Below, piece by piece: positions 52,835 to 61,746 of a DNA stretch of 64,000 nucleotides (position 1 is the first letter of the stretch; every line of letters starts with the position of its first letter). This DNA is from JANNMJ01 sp031425525 (lineage in GTDB: Bacteria > Bacteroidota > Bacteroidia > Cytophagales > Hymenobacteraceae), in assembly GCA_031425525.1 (NCBI GenBank), contig JANPJM010000026.1:1-64000 (forward strand), in the 5' to 3' direction. The translations under genes were made by a program, and so were the position numbers. Below the pieces are notes generated by a model. The model was not told where the DNA came from and made no database searches. It saw only the letters and a program-made list of their open reading frames with translations.

Positions 52835-53869
52835 ATGAAAATTCTAGTGACGGGCGGCGCGGGTTACATCGGATCGCACACTGTAGTGGCATTGGCGGAG
52901 GCCGGTTATGAACCCATCATCGTCGATAATCTGAGTAATTCCCAAGCAACGGCTCTGGAGGGCATCAGCGCGATTTTAGGGCGCAAAGTGCCCTTTTACT
53001 CAGTTGATTGCACCGACGAAGCCGCCCTTGACGACGTATTCCAAGCGGAGGGCAAGGTCGAAGGCGTCATTCATTTTGCGGCTTTCAAGGCGGTCGGTGA
53101 GTCGGTGAGCGAGCCGATTCGCTACTACCACAATAATGTAGGTTCGATGCTGGCGCTGCTCAAAGCGATGGAGCGAGCCGCGTGTCGGGCCTTTGTTTTC
53201 TCGTCGTCGTGTACGGTCTACGGAATTCCTGACGCGTTACCGGTCACGGAAGCGGCGCCCACGCACCGTGCCACCTCGCCGTACGGCAACACCAAGCAGG
53301 TGTGCGAAGACATCCTTCACGACTTGGCGGCAAGTGGGCGTTCAAACCTACAGCTTTGCGCCCTGCGGTATTTTAATCCAGTGGGCGCACACACCTCTGC
53401 CCGCATTGGCGAATTGCCCTTGGGAGTGCCTAATAACCTGGTGCCATTTGTGACGCAGACGGCGGCTGGGCTACGCGATCATCTGACGGTTTACGGGACG
53501 GATTACGACACCCCGGACGGCTCGTGTATCCGAGATTACATCCACGTCGTGGACCTGGCCGATGCCCACGTGGTAGCACTGCGGTGGTTACTCAACGAAG
53601 CCGTCACCGACCGGGCGGCCCTTGAAACCTTCAATCTGGGCACCGGACGCGGTAATACGGTACTCGAAGTGTTGCACGAGTTCGAGCGCGTCAGTGGTCA
53701 GAAACTGCCGATAGTATTGGGGGCACGTCGCGTTGGCGATGTACCGGCGATTTATGGCGATGTCACGCGTGCCGCTCAAGTACTGGGTTGGCGCGCCCAG
53801 CGTTCGCTCTCGGATGCCCTGGCCGACTCCTGGCGGTGGCAACAGGCGCTGGGTAACGCTGTTCGGTAG
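52835..53869 (+). CDS. galE: UDP-glucose 4-epimerase
   Basis: Protein of 344 residues, normal for GalE. Interconverts UDP-glucose and UDP-galactose through NAD. The NAD motif is VTGGAGYIGSHTV (4-16). The catalytic triad lies in SSSCTVYG and SPYGNTKQ. IRDYIHVVDLADAH and FNLGTGRGNTVLEV are typical. It is 13 bases after the dehydrogenase stop, so probably one transcript. Whether it also takes HexNAc substrates cannot be told. Confidence 0.94.
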   Translation: MKILVTGGAGYIGSHTVVALAEAGYEPIIVDNLSNSQATALEGISAILGRKVPFYSVDCTDEAALDDVFQAEGKVEGVIHFAAFKAVGESVSEPIRYYHNNVGSMLALLKAMERAACRAFVFSSSCTVYGIPDALPVTEAAPTHRATSPYGNTKQVCEDILHDLAASGRSNLQLCALRYFNPVGAHTSARIGELPLGVPNNLVPFVTQTAAGLRDHLTVYGTDYDTPDGSCIRDYIHVVDLADAHVVALRWLLNEAVTDRAALETFNLGTGRGNTVLEVLHEFERVSGQKLPIVLGARRVGDVPAIYGDVTRAAQVLGWRAQRSLSDALADSWRWQQALGNAVR

Positions 53870-53971
53870 CCCAACACCTCGACCGGAAGGTCGCTGCCGG
53901 GCGCTGCCGTTTTAGCTGCTGAAATTTTTGCCGCCGCACGCGGACTTTGCCTCCTTCTCTCTTTAGCCTAC

Positions 53972-55033
53972 ATGCGCATCTTAATCACCGGCGGCGCCGG
54001 CTTCATCGGCTCGCACGTGGTGCGGCTCTTCGTCACGAAGTATCCGCAGTACACCATTTTCAACCTCGATGCACTCACGTACGCCGGAAATCTGGCGAAT
54101 CTGACCGACATCGAAAACGAGCCGAATTACCGGTTTCTGAAAGCGGATATTACCGATGCAGCCGAAATCGGGCGGCTCTTCGCCGAGCATCAGTTCGATG
54201 GGGTGATTCACTTGGCAGCCGAATCGCACGTAGATCGCTCAATTGCTGATCCGCTGGCGTTCGTCAATACCAACGTCATCGGCACGGTTACGCTGTTGCA
54301 AGCAGCGCGTAATGCGTGGCGCGCGCGGCCCGAAGGCATGGACGGCCACGTGTTCTACCACGTCAGCACCGACGAGGTGTACGGCTCGCTCGACTTCGAT
54401 CATACGATGTTTACCGAACAAACCTCGTATGATCCGCGCTCGCCGTATTCGGCCTCCAAGGCCGCTTCCGACCATTTCGTGCGGGCTTGGCACCATACGT
54501 ACGGCTTGCCGGTGAAGATGTCGAACTGCTCGAACAACTACGGCCCCAATCATTTCCCGGAGAAGCTGATTCCGTTGGCGCTCAATAATATCCGGCAAAT
54601 GAAGCCCGTGCCCGTATACGGCAAAGGCGAAAACGTGCGCGACTGGCTCTACGTGCCCGACCACGCCACCGCAATCGACGCGGTGTTCCACCGGGGGCGG
54701 CTCGGCGAAACGTACAATATCGGGGGCGTGAACGAGTGGGCGAACATCGACCTCATCCGGCTCCTGTGCGGCTTGATGGACGAGCGCCTCGGCCGCCCCG
54801 GAGGCACGAGCGCCGAACTGATTACGTTCGTTACCGACCGCGCCGGTCACGATTTGCGCTACGCCATCGACTCGTCGAAGATTATGACCGAATTGGGCTG
54901 GAAGCCTTCCGTGACGTTTGAGGAAGGACTCGCCAAAACGGTCGATTGGTATCTGGCGAATATCGACTGGCTCGAAAACGTGACTTCCGGCAACTATCAA
55001 GGCTACTACGAGCAGCAATACAGCGCGCGGTAA
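53972..55033 (+). CDS. rfbB: dTDP-glucose 4,6-dehydratase
   Basis: Protein of 353 residues. Converts dTDP-glucose to dTDP-4-keto-6-deoxyglucose. Signatures are LITGGAGFIGSHVVR (4-18), LDALTYAGNLANL, HLAAESHVDRSI, HVSTDEVYG, YSASKAASDHFVRAWHHTYG and VPVYGKGENVRDWLYV. With rfbA (below) it makes the precursor for rhamnose and other 6-deoxy sugars. rfbC and rfbD are not in the window. It is the fourth gene of the sugar island. Confidence 0.96.
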   Translation: MRILITGGAGFIGSHVVRLFVTKYPQYTIFNLDALTYAGNLANLTDIENEPNYRFLKADITDAAEIGRLFAEHQFDGVIHLAAESHVDRSIADPLAFVNTNVIGTVTLLQAARNAWRARPEGMDGHVFYHVSTDEVYGSLDFDHTMFTEQTSYDPRSPYSASKAASDHFVRAWHHTYGLPVKMSNCSNNYGPNHFPEKLIPLALNNIRQMKPVPVYGKGENVRDWLYVPDHATAIDAVFHRGRLGETYNIGGVNEWANIDLIRLLCGLMDERLGRPGGTSAELITFVTDRAGHDLRYAIDSSKIMTELGWKPSVTFEEGLAKTVDWYLANIDWLENVTSGNYQGYYEQQYSAR

Positions 55034-55043
55034 AGTCTCATTG

Positions 55044-55116
55044 CATGATTGAGTGATTGAGGATTGAGTGATTGCACGCAACAAAAAATCACTCAATCGC
55101 TCAATTACTCAATCAA
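55044..55116. repeat. ATTGAGTGATT inverted repeat upstream of WbpP-like gene
   Basis: gattgagtgatt copies on the left face aatcactcaat and related copies on the right, with gcacgcaa in the middle. It resembles the element before nadD at 11748-11816. It lies between rfbB and the start of the next gene, and a spurious TTG start occurs inside it. Confidence 0.7.
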
Positions 55117-55129
55117 AAATCTACCTTTC

Positions 55130-56149
55130 GTGTACGAAACTCCTTTTCATACCGGCTCGCTCGCCGACCGCGCGTTTCTTGTTACCGGTGGCGCCGGTTT
55201 CATTGGCTCCAACCTCGTGGAATATCTGCTGGCGCACGGTGCCGGGCGGGTGCGGGTTTTTGATAATTTCTCAAACGGTTTCCGCAAAAACCTGCGGGCT
55301 TTCGAGGGAAATCCGGCGTTTGAGCTACTTGAAGGCGATATCCGCGACCAGGACGCCTGCCACGCGGCGTGCGCGGGCATCGATGTGGTGTTCCACCAAG
55401 CGGCCCTTGGTTCGGTGCCGCGCTCGATCAACGACCCCGTGACGAGCAACGAGGTCAATGTCGGCGGGTTCGTGAAGATGCTCGTGGCGGCCAAAGATGC
55501 CAACATCAAGCGGTTCGTGTACGCGGCGTCGTCGAGTACGTACGGCGATTCGCCGCATTTGCCGAAGGTCGAAGACCGCATTGGCCGCCCGCTCTCGCCG
55601 TACGCCGTCACCAAATACGCCAACGAACTGTATGCCGACGTATTTGCAAAAACCTACGGCATGGAGATCATCGGGCTACGGTATTTCAATATTTTTGGCC
55701 CACGCCAAGACCCGAACGGCGCTTATGCCGCCGTCATTCCGCTCTTCATTGATGCGCTGCTGAAGGGCACGCCCCCCACGCTCAACGGCGAAGGGCAGCA
55801 AACGCGCGATTTTACGTTCGTCGCGAACTGCGTGCAGGCCAATATCCGGGCGGCCCTCACCGATAACCCCGGCGCCGTGAACGAGGTGTACAACATCGCC
55901 GTCGGCGACCGTACCAGTCTGCGCGAGATGTATGCCCTGCTGCGCGAAGCCGCTGGTTCTACCTTGGAGCCGCTTTTCGGCCCGCCGCGCGCCGGCGACA
56001 TTCAGGATTCGCTCGCCGATATCTCGAAGGCGGAACGTCTGCTCGGCTACCGGCCGCAAGTGCGCATCGGCGAAGGCTTGCAGCGCACGCTGGCGTGGTT
56101 TCAGACGCATCAGGAGTTCATTCGGGAGGGTAACGAGGCGGCCGTTTAG
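55130..56149 (+). CDS. UDP-N-acetylglucosamine 4-epimerase (WbpP/TviC type)
   Basis: Protein of 339 residues. An extended SDR epimerase: LVTGGAGFIGSNLVEYLLA (about 16-34), VFHQAALGSVPRSINDP, YAASSSTYGDSPHLPK and LSPYAVTKYANELY. The SVPRSINDP block and YFNIFGPRQDPNGAYAAVIP are typical for UDP-HexNAc 4-epimerases rather than GalE. Together with the dehydrogenase it would give UDP-GalNAc uronate. GTG 55130 is used because the earlier in-frame TTG at 55064 lies in the inverted repeat. Confidence 0.9.
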   Translation: MYETPFHTGSLADRAFLVTGGAGFIGSNLVEYLLAHGAGRVRVFDNFSNGFRKNLRAFEGNPAFELLEGDIRDQDACHAACAGIDVVFHQAALGSVPRSINDPVTSNEVNVGGFVKMLVAAKDANIKRFVYAASSSTYGDSPHLPKVEDRIGRPLSPYAVTKYANELYADVFAKTYGMEIIGLRYFNIFGPRQDPNGAYAAVIPLFIDALLKGTPPTLNGEGQQTRDFTFVANCVQANIRAALTDNPGAVNEVYNIAVGDRTSLREMYALLREAAGSTLEPLFGPPRAGDIQDSLADISKAERLLGYRPQVRIGEGLQRTLAWFQTHQEFIREGNEAAV

Positions 56150-56151
56150 GA

Positions 56152-56215
56152 GTGGTGCGGCCTTCAGGCCGCATTGATCAAGCTACTGACTGCGGCCTGA
56201 AGGCCGCGCCACCAC
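56152..56215. repeat. Extragenic inverted repeat with gcggcctgaaggccgc ends
   Basis: gtggtgcggccttcaggccgca on the left and tgcggcctgaaggccgcgccaccac on the right are inverted copies, each with an inner palindrome. The same style of element is at 34191-34272. It sits between the WbpP-like gene and rfbA. Confidence 0.75.
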
Positions 56216-56260
56216 ACACTGCCGATTTTGGTACTCGCAATCTCTCTTCTTAGAAGAAAA

Positions 56261-57133
56261 ATGAAAGGAATTATCCTCGCCGGTGGCTCCGGTACGCGCT
56301 TGCATCCGCTGACGCTGGCCGTCAGTAAGCAATTGATGCCCATCTACGACAAGCCGATGGTGTATTACCCGCTCTCCATTCTGCTGATGGCGGGGATTCG
56401 GGAAGTCCTCATCATCACGACGCCGCACGATCAGGCGCAATTTCAGCGGCTGCTCGGCGATGGCGCGCGCCTCGGTTGCCGGTTTGAGTATGTGGTGCAG
56501 GAGGTGCCCAATGGGCTGGCGCAAGCCTTCGTGTTGGGCGCCGATTTCATCGGCGACGACTCGGTCGCGCTCGTGCTGGGCGATAACATCTTCTACGGCA
56601 CCGGCCTGGAGCAACTGCTGCAAACCAACCGCGAGCCGCAGGGCGGCATCGTGTACGCGTACCACGTAAACGACCCGGAACGCTACGGCGTGGTGGAATT
56701 TGATGACGCCTTTCGGGCCATCAGCATCGAGGAAAAACCGCAGCACCCGAAGAGCAATTACGCCGTGCCGGGGCTGTACTTCTACGATAATTCGGTGGTG
56801 CAAATCGCGCGCGACCTTGCCCCGAGCGCACGCGGCGAGTACGAAATCACCGATGTCAATAAAGAATATCTGCGGCGCGGCACGCTGAAAGTGAGTATTT
56901 TAGGGCGCGGCACGGCGTGGCTTGATACCGGCACTTTCGAGAGCCTGATGCAAGCCGGCGAGTTCGTGCGCGTGATCGAGGAGCGGCAGGGGCTCAAAAT
57001 CGCGTGTATCGAAGAAATTGCGTGGCGTCAAGGCTTCATCAGCACCGATGAGCTGCGCGAGATTGCCGAACCGCTGCGGAAGTCGGGTTACGGCGATTAT
57101 TTGCTGCGTTTGCCGGAACAGCGCGTGGCGTAG
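56261..57133 (+). CDS. rfbA: Glucose-1-phosphate thymidylyltransferase
   Basis: Protein of 290 residues. Makes dTDP-glucose from dTTP and glucose 1-phosphate. Visible motifs are LAGGSGTRLHPLT (6-18), SKQLMPIYDKPMVYYPLSIL, LGDNIFYG, SIEEKPQHPKSNYAVPGLYF and GRGTAWLDTGTFESL. It is rightmost in the island and supplies rfbB. A perfect long palindrome follows after the stop. ATG 56261 is the normal family start. Confidence 0.96.
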   Translation: MKGIILAGGSGTRLHPLTLAVSKQLMPIYDKPMVYYPLSILLMAGIREVLIITTPHDQAQFQRLLGDGARLGCRFEYVVQEVPNGLAQAFVLGADFIGDDSVALVLGDNIFYGTGLEQLLQTNREPQGGIVYAYHVNDPERYGVVEFDDAFRAISIEEKPQHPKSNYAVPGLYFYDNSVVQIARDLAPSARGEYEITDVNKEYLRRGTLKVSILGRGTAWLDTGTFESLMQAGEFVRVIEERQGLKIACIEEIAWRQGFISTDELREIAEPLRKSGYGDYLLRLPEQRVA

Positions 57134-57150
57134 GGGCTTCTGCCATTCTG

Positions 57151-57206
57151 AGCGATTACCCTCCCTTGCCCGGCCTTTAAAGGCCGGGCAAGGGAGGGTA
57201 ATCGCT
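57151..57206. terminator. Perfect 56-bp palindrome between convergent genes
   Basis: agcgattaccctcccttgcc followed by cggccttt is exactly mirrored, with no loop, and T-rich sequence follows. It separates rfbA and the minus-strand T9SS gene, so it probably terminates both. Confidence 0.8.
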
Positions 57207-57208
57207 TT

Positions 57209-58843
57209 TTACTCCACCACCAGCCGCCGCGTGGCGCCGCCGGCTCGCACCACGTACAGCCCCGCCGGCAGCCCGCGCAAATCCAGCGTCGAGGGGCCAG
57301 GTGCGAGTGGCCAGGTGCGCACCACCCGGCCCAAGCCATCGATCAGCGTGGCCGTGGGCGCCGTGGCGCCACTGAGGGTGGCGGTGTGGTGGGCGGGGTT
57401 GGGGGCGAGGGTGAGGGGGAGGGCTGAACTCTGTGTAGGCAACCCATTAGGCCCAATACCAAGTTGTGCGATGTAAATATTTTCATCGTATGACATGCCG
57501 GTATGTGTTAAGGTAGTAGACCCAAAATCAATAACCCCACTTTTAAAGCTTCCTGTAACATACAGCTTGTCGGCGCTGGATATTAATTCTAAGCAATTAT
57601 CGGAGCCCTGACCTCCTATGCTTATAGCCCATTGCCAATCTCCAAGTGAGTTGAGCTTTGCCACAAAACCATCACTGGTACCATAATTTCCAGCCCTAGT
57701 TAATGTCGTAGTTCCGAATTGGATGGTAGAGCTAAAAAAGCCGCCAGAAACATAGAGAGCGCCAGCTTTATCTAGGGTTAACCCCTGACCGTAGTCATTG
57801 CCAAGACCACCTGCACGTGTTGCCCATTGCCATAAGCCGGCCGAGTTAAGTTTTGCAATATAAGCGTCGTCAAAGCCGGTCGGACCGGAGTTAAGTAATG
57901 TAGTGCCTCCAATGCTAAGCAAGCGGCTACTGAACCTGCCACTTATATAAACCGCGTCGGTACTATCAACGGCTACATAACCTCCAAAGTCTTGATCAGT
58001 ACCTCCGATGCTCACTGCCCACTGCCAGGTACCGTTAGGACTAAGCTTAGCTGTAAACCCATCGCCCGCGCCAGCATTGGTAAGGGTTGTTCCTCCCAGA
58101 GTAAGTGTGGTGCTACTAAAAAAACCAGTTACATAGACGCTGCCGCTATGTGCCATCGCTACACTGTACCCGACATCTGTATCAGCTCCGCTTACACCTA
58201 CTGCCCAAAGCCACCTCCCGGCTGAGTTCAGTTTGCCAACAAACCCATCTGTACTACCACTAACACTTAGAACGGTTGACCCGAGTGAGATGGAGGTGCT
58301 TTCAAAGCTTCCACTAGTGTAGACCGCCCCTGTGCTATCAATAGCCAATCCGATGCAGATTTCTCTCCCACTACCTCCAACACCAATGCCCCATTGCCAG
58401 ATACCAGCAGAATCTAGTTTCGCGATAAAAGCGTCGTCGGCGCCAGCATTGATTAGGGTTATAGTATCAAAGTTAATGGTGGGACTGCTGAATTTCCCAG
58501 CTAAATAAACATTGCCACTATTATCCAGTGCTACCTTGTATGCAAAATCATCTGTTGTACCTCCTACCCGTGCAGCCCATTGCCAAGCGCCTAGTCGATT
58601 GCGTTTGGCGATAAAAGCATCCCTACCACCTGCGCTAGTGAGCGTGGTAGCCCCAAACGTCGTTGTACCATTAAAGTAGCCCGCTAAGTACACATTACCC
58701 GCAGCATCCACATTCGTGCTCCGTCCGGTTCCAATACCTAGACTTTCCGCCCACTGCCAAGTAGGCGCCTGCGCCCCAGCCCTCCCCGCCGCAGCCAGCA
58801 GTAGCACGAGCAGCCACAGCCGCCGAAAGGAAAAATTCTTCAT
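57209..58843 (-). CDS. T9SS cargo with SBBP-like beta-propeller repeats
   Basis: Protein of 544 residues. Signal peptide at 1-24 (LWLLVLLLAAAGRAGAQ). From about 30 to 460 nine or ten repeats of some 48 residues alternate V(A/T)LDxxGxVYLxGxF with DAFIAKLxxxGxWQWAxxxG, the SBBP/beta-propeller type. The final 75 residues are a T9SS-like sorting domain (LPLTLAPNPAHHTATLSG, LRGLPAGLYVVRAGG). The repeat part is noticeably less GC-rich than both ends, which suggests a different origin or expansion. The binding partner is unknown. Confidence 0.9.
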   Translation of the reverse strand: MKNFSFRRLWLLVLLLAAAGRAGAQAPTWQWAESLGIGTGRSTNVDAAGNVYLAGYFNGTTTFGATTLTSAGGRDAFIAKRNRLGAWQWAARVGGTTDDFAYKVALDNSGNVYLAGKFSSPTINFDTITLINAGADDAFIAKLDSAGIWQWGIGVGGSGREICIGLAIDSTGAVYTSGSFESTSISLGSTVLSVSGSTDGFVGKLNSAGRWLWAVGVSGADTDVGYSVAMAHSGSVYVTGFFSSTTLTLGGTTLTNAGAGDGFTAKLSPNGTWQWAVSIGGTDQDFGGYVAVDSTDAVYISGRFSSRLLSIGGTTLLNSGPTGFDDAYIAKLNSAGLWQWATRAGGLGNDYGQGLTLDKAGALYVSGGFFSSTIQFGTTTLTRAGNYGTSDGFVAKLNSLGDWQWAISIGGQGSDNCLELISSADKLYVTGSFKSGVIDFGSTTLTHTGMSYDENIYIAQLGIGPNGLPTQSSALPLTLAPNPAHHTATLSGATAPTATLIDGLGRVVRTWPLAPGPSTLDLRGLPAGLYVVRAGGATRRLVVE

Positions 58844-58953
58844 CGGAAAAGAGATCGAGAGGGAGAAAGGTATCGCCAAACTATCGCAAGACCCGACATT
58901 GTCATCGGAAGCTGCCGCATAGCCACCCGAAACAGCACCCGCCCGCTTCCCGA

Positions 58954-59000
58954 AACGCGCAAATCCCCGCCAACTTCAGGTTGGCGGGGATTTGCGCGTT
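58954..59000. terminator. Perfect hairpin between HTH gene and T9SS gene
   Basis: aacgcgcaaatccccgcc plus aac pairs exactly with its complement, 21-bp stem, 5-nt loop. It is downstream of the minus-strand HTH gene and upstream of the T9SS gene, so a terminator for the first. The rest of 58844-59146 shows nothing recognised. Confidence 0.75.
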
Positions 59001-59146
59001 CGTTCCCAGAGCATTCTCAATCATTATCCGGCCCGGCAGCCCCGCTGATGAGCCGCTGCAAAGAAACGGGCGCGCCTACCCGGTCCGCAATCCGGGCGGG
59101 TGGGTATTTTGAGTATCCGGGCTGGTACGGAGGGGCGCGCGCGCGT

Positions 59147-59815
59147 TTACCCTGGCGCGGGCGGGGCGAGCCACGCGGTCAGCGTGGCGGCTTCGGTTTC
59201 GAGCAGGGCCAACCGAAGCTGATCGATGGCAAAGGCCGTGGGGTCGAGCGGCCCGCCCGGCAGATCGTCGATGCGGATGTGGTCGGCGAGGTAGGTGGCC
59301 AGCCGGGCCGCGCGCGCGGTCAGGGCGGCCGCCTGCGCGGGCGTGAGCGCGCTTCGGTACTGCTCGGCCGCGGCCGACGGGGCTGCCAGCGCCGCCACAC
59401 AGGCACGTCGGCAGGCCTGCACGACGGCCTGGGCGTGGAGTTGCTGCTGCCGCCGCGTCAGCGCGAACCGCAGATTGTAGGCTTGGCGGGTTGCCACGCG
59501 GAGGCGGCGCTCAGTGGGCTTGCGCTGTAGCCCGACGGGTAGCGGTAGCGGCAGCACCTCGGCGACGGGTAGGGGCGGCGCGGGCACCACCGGTAGGACA
59601 GCCCGGCGCACGGGCACGGAGGTGAGGGCGAGCCACAGATCGAAGTCCTGAACGGCGAGCGGCAGCGACCGCCGCCCCGATTCGGCATCGGCCACGCGCG
59701 CGGCCGTGGTGCCGAGCGACAGCGCCCACTGCTGCTGGGTGAGGCCGAGTAGCTGCCGCAGGAAATCGCCCGGAGCCGGCGCGACAGGGTTGGTGGTGCG
59801 GGCGGGACGAGGCAT
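59147..59815 (-). CDS. Hypothetical protein with N-terminal XRE-like helix-turn-helix
   Basis: Protein of 222 residues. About residues 17-50 resemble a helix-turn-helix: LRQLLGLTQQQWALSLGTTA followed by ARVADAESGRR. The rest is Ala/Leu/Arg-rich and helical, with a proline-rich linker near 75-100. It could be a transcriptional or chromosome-associated regulator, but the family is not recognised. A hairpin at 59819-59886 lies upstream of the gene, between it and the gltX copy. Confidence 0.55.
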   Translation of the reverse strand: MPRPARTTNPVAPAPGDFLRQLLGLTQQQWALSLGTTAARVADAESGRRSLPLAVQDFDLWLALTSVPVRRAVLPVVPAPPLPVAEVLPLPLPVGLQRKPTERRLRVATRQAYNLRFALTRRQQQLHAQAVVQACRRACVAALAAPSAAAEQYRSALTPAQAAALTARAARLATYLADHIRIDDLPGGPLDPTAFAIDQLRLALLETEAATLTAWLAPPAPG

Positions 59816-59818
59816 GGC

Positions 59819-59886
59819 AAGTAATGCGTAGTTTTGGGGTAGGAGAGTTTCGAAACCCTTCTATCTCAAAACTACGCAACTTACTA
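59819..59886. repeat. Imperfect hairpin with gtagttttg stem upstream of HTH gene
   Basis: aagtaatgcgtagttttggg and ctcaaaactacgcaacttac pair with a few mismatches around an A/T-rich loop containing gagtttcgaaac. It may terminate the gltX copy or act as an operator for the HTH gene. Confidence 0.5.
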
Positions 59887-61260
59887 CGCCCCCGCGAAAG
59901 CGGCCAGCGCCGCCCCGGCCGCGCCGATGCGGCGGGCGGTTTCGTCCGGGCCAAGGACTTCGAGGGTGGCGATCAGGTCAGGCCCCATCAGGCCGCCCGT
60001 GATGGCGAGGCGGAGCGCCTGCATCACCTGGCCGGTTTTGAGGGTGTGGGCGGCGAGGGATTCGTCGAGGACGCGCTTGATTTCGGTAGCATTCCAGGGC
60101 TGGGCCTGCGGGAAGCGGGTGGCGAAATCGGCGAAGGCGGCGGCCACGGGGGCGGTCCACTTCTTGGCGGCGACGGCTTCGTCGTAGGTGGTGGGCGCGA
60201 CGAAGAAGTACTGCGCCTCCTGCCAGAAATCTTTGGCGAAGGTGACGCGCTCCTTCATCAGGTGAGCGATCTGCGCGGCTTTTTCGGGCGCTACGGCCGG
60301 GTGGCCGTGGCCGGCGAGGGAGGTCTGGAGGAGATCGGCGAGTTCGGCGTCGGGCTTGGCGCGCAGGTACTGCTCGTTGAACCAGCGGACTTTGTGCTGG
60401 TCGAACTTCGCCGGCGACTTACTCACGCGCTCGATGGTGAAGGCCTGAATCAGCTCGTCCATCGAGAATATCTCCTGCGCCGTGCCGGGGTTCCAGCCCA
60501 GAAACGCCAGGCAATTGACGAACGCCTCCGGCAGGTAGTCCGCCTCGCGGTAGCCGCTGCTGATGGTCGGTTCGCCGGTCTCACTGTCCACGCCGTGCCA
60601 TTCGAGCGGGAAGACGGGGAAGCCGAGGCGGTCGCCGTCGCTGCCGGTGCCGTCGGGCTTCAGCAGCAGGGACAGGTGCGCAAACTGCGGCATCGTGGCC
60701 TCCCACCCAAAAAAGCGGTACAGCAGCACGTGCAGCGACGCCGACGGCAGCCACTCTTCGCCCCGGATCACGTGGGTGATCTCCATCAGGTGATCGTCCA
60801 CGATGTTGGCGAGGTGGTAGGTCGGCATGCCGTCCGATTTCATCAGCACCTTGTCGTCCAGCGACGCCGAGTGCACCACTACCCAGCCCCGGATCATATC
60901 CTGAAACCGCACCTCCTCCTTGCGCGGAATTTTGGCGCGGATGACGTACGGCGCACCTGCTTCGAGCAGCGCCTTCACCTCATCTTCGGGCAGGGTGGTC
61001 GAGTTGCGCATCTGCCCGCGCGTGATGGCATTGTACTGCGGATTAGGCACTTTGGCGGCGGCGAGGCGCTCGCGCATCGCGTCGAGTTCTTCGGGGGTGT
61101 CGAAGGCGTAGTAGGCGTGGCCGGCGGCCAGGAGCTGGTCGGCGTACTGGCGGTACATCGGTTTGCGCTCGCTCTGGCGGTAGGGGGCGTGGGGGCCGCC
61201 CTGTGCGGGGCCTTCGTCGATCTGAATGCCGTAAGCCAGGAGCGGCCTACGTCCCGATTT
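59884..61260 (-). pseudogene. gltX: Truncated glutamate-tRNA ligase copy lacking HIGH and KMSKS motifs
   Basis: Open for 458 codons, with the first ATG at 61158 giving 424 residues; GltX is normally about 480-510. From DEGPAQGGPHAPYRQSER onward it aligns with Bacteroidota GltX throughout (TPEELDAMRERLAAAKVPNP, DKVLMKSDGMPTYHLANIVD, VIRGEEWLPSASLHVLLYRF, FVNCLAFLGWNPGTAQEIFS). The N-terminal Rossmann part with the HIGH motif is missing, its place taken by an integrase remnant. The second signature is also gone: KPDGTGSDGDRLGFP stands where KPDGxGKLSKRDGDRLGFP is expected (near 60631-60654). It cannot be an ordinary synthetase. Decayed gene, repurposed paralogue and assembly chimera all remain possible. 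Confidence 0.75.
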
Positions 61261-61594
61261 TCACCTCACAAACTCCGTCCATCGCCGCCGGCGGCGCTGC
61301 TCCTCCCGGCGCCGCCGTCTCCCCTTCCCACACGCGCCGCATCGTCTGGTGTTGCAAGTCCTCGGCGACTTTGGCTTACACCAGCGTCGTCTGGATGTGC
61401 TTGTGCCCCACCACCTTCTGCAGCACTTCCACGGGCATTCCCCGCAGCAGGCTCTGGGTGGCGAACGTGTGGCGGGCCGTGTGCATCGTCAGCAACTCAG
61501 ACTTGGAAACCGACTGCTTCACCATCTCCCCGGCCAGCCGCTCTGCCACCACCACCGGCTGCCGGCTGGCGGAGATATGAGCGTTTGTTTTCAA
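61247..61594 (-). pseudogene. Tyrosine recombinase (integrase) C-terminal remnant
   Basis: The minus strand encodes the last part of a phage-type integrase: HTARHTFATQSLLRGMPVEV with the catalytic His-x-x-Arg motif, then VGHKHIQTTLV. The next codon, expected to be the catalytic Tyr, is TAA (61376-61378). Reading on in the same frame gives AKVAEDLQHQTMRRVW, as in intact integrases, then a low-complexity tail ending at TAG 61247-61249. The N-terminal domain is missing; a TGA lies just upstream at about 61597. A dead fragment directly abutting the gltX copy. Confidence 0.8.
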
Positions 61595-61746
61595 TCAAAT
61601 GAGACCCAGCCAACAGCGGTCAGCGGGGGGGCCTTAGGAGTCAATTGGCCGAACCAACGCATTTTGTCATTCTTATTCTCGCCCAAAAACACAATTTGGC
61701 CGGTGGGTTTGCCAGCATCAGGTAGCGGTTGCTGAGATTCCGCCCC

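Noticed and set aside
55064..55129. TTG start for the WbpP-like epimerase
   Set aside because: Lies in the inverted repeat; translated residues have no homology.
59824..61602. 592-residue plus-strand ORF across the gltX copy
   Set aside because: Antisense shadow; the minus strand has clear GltX blocks.
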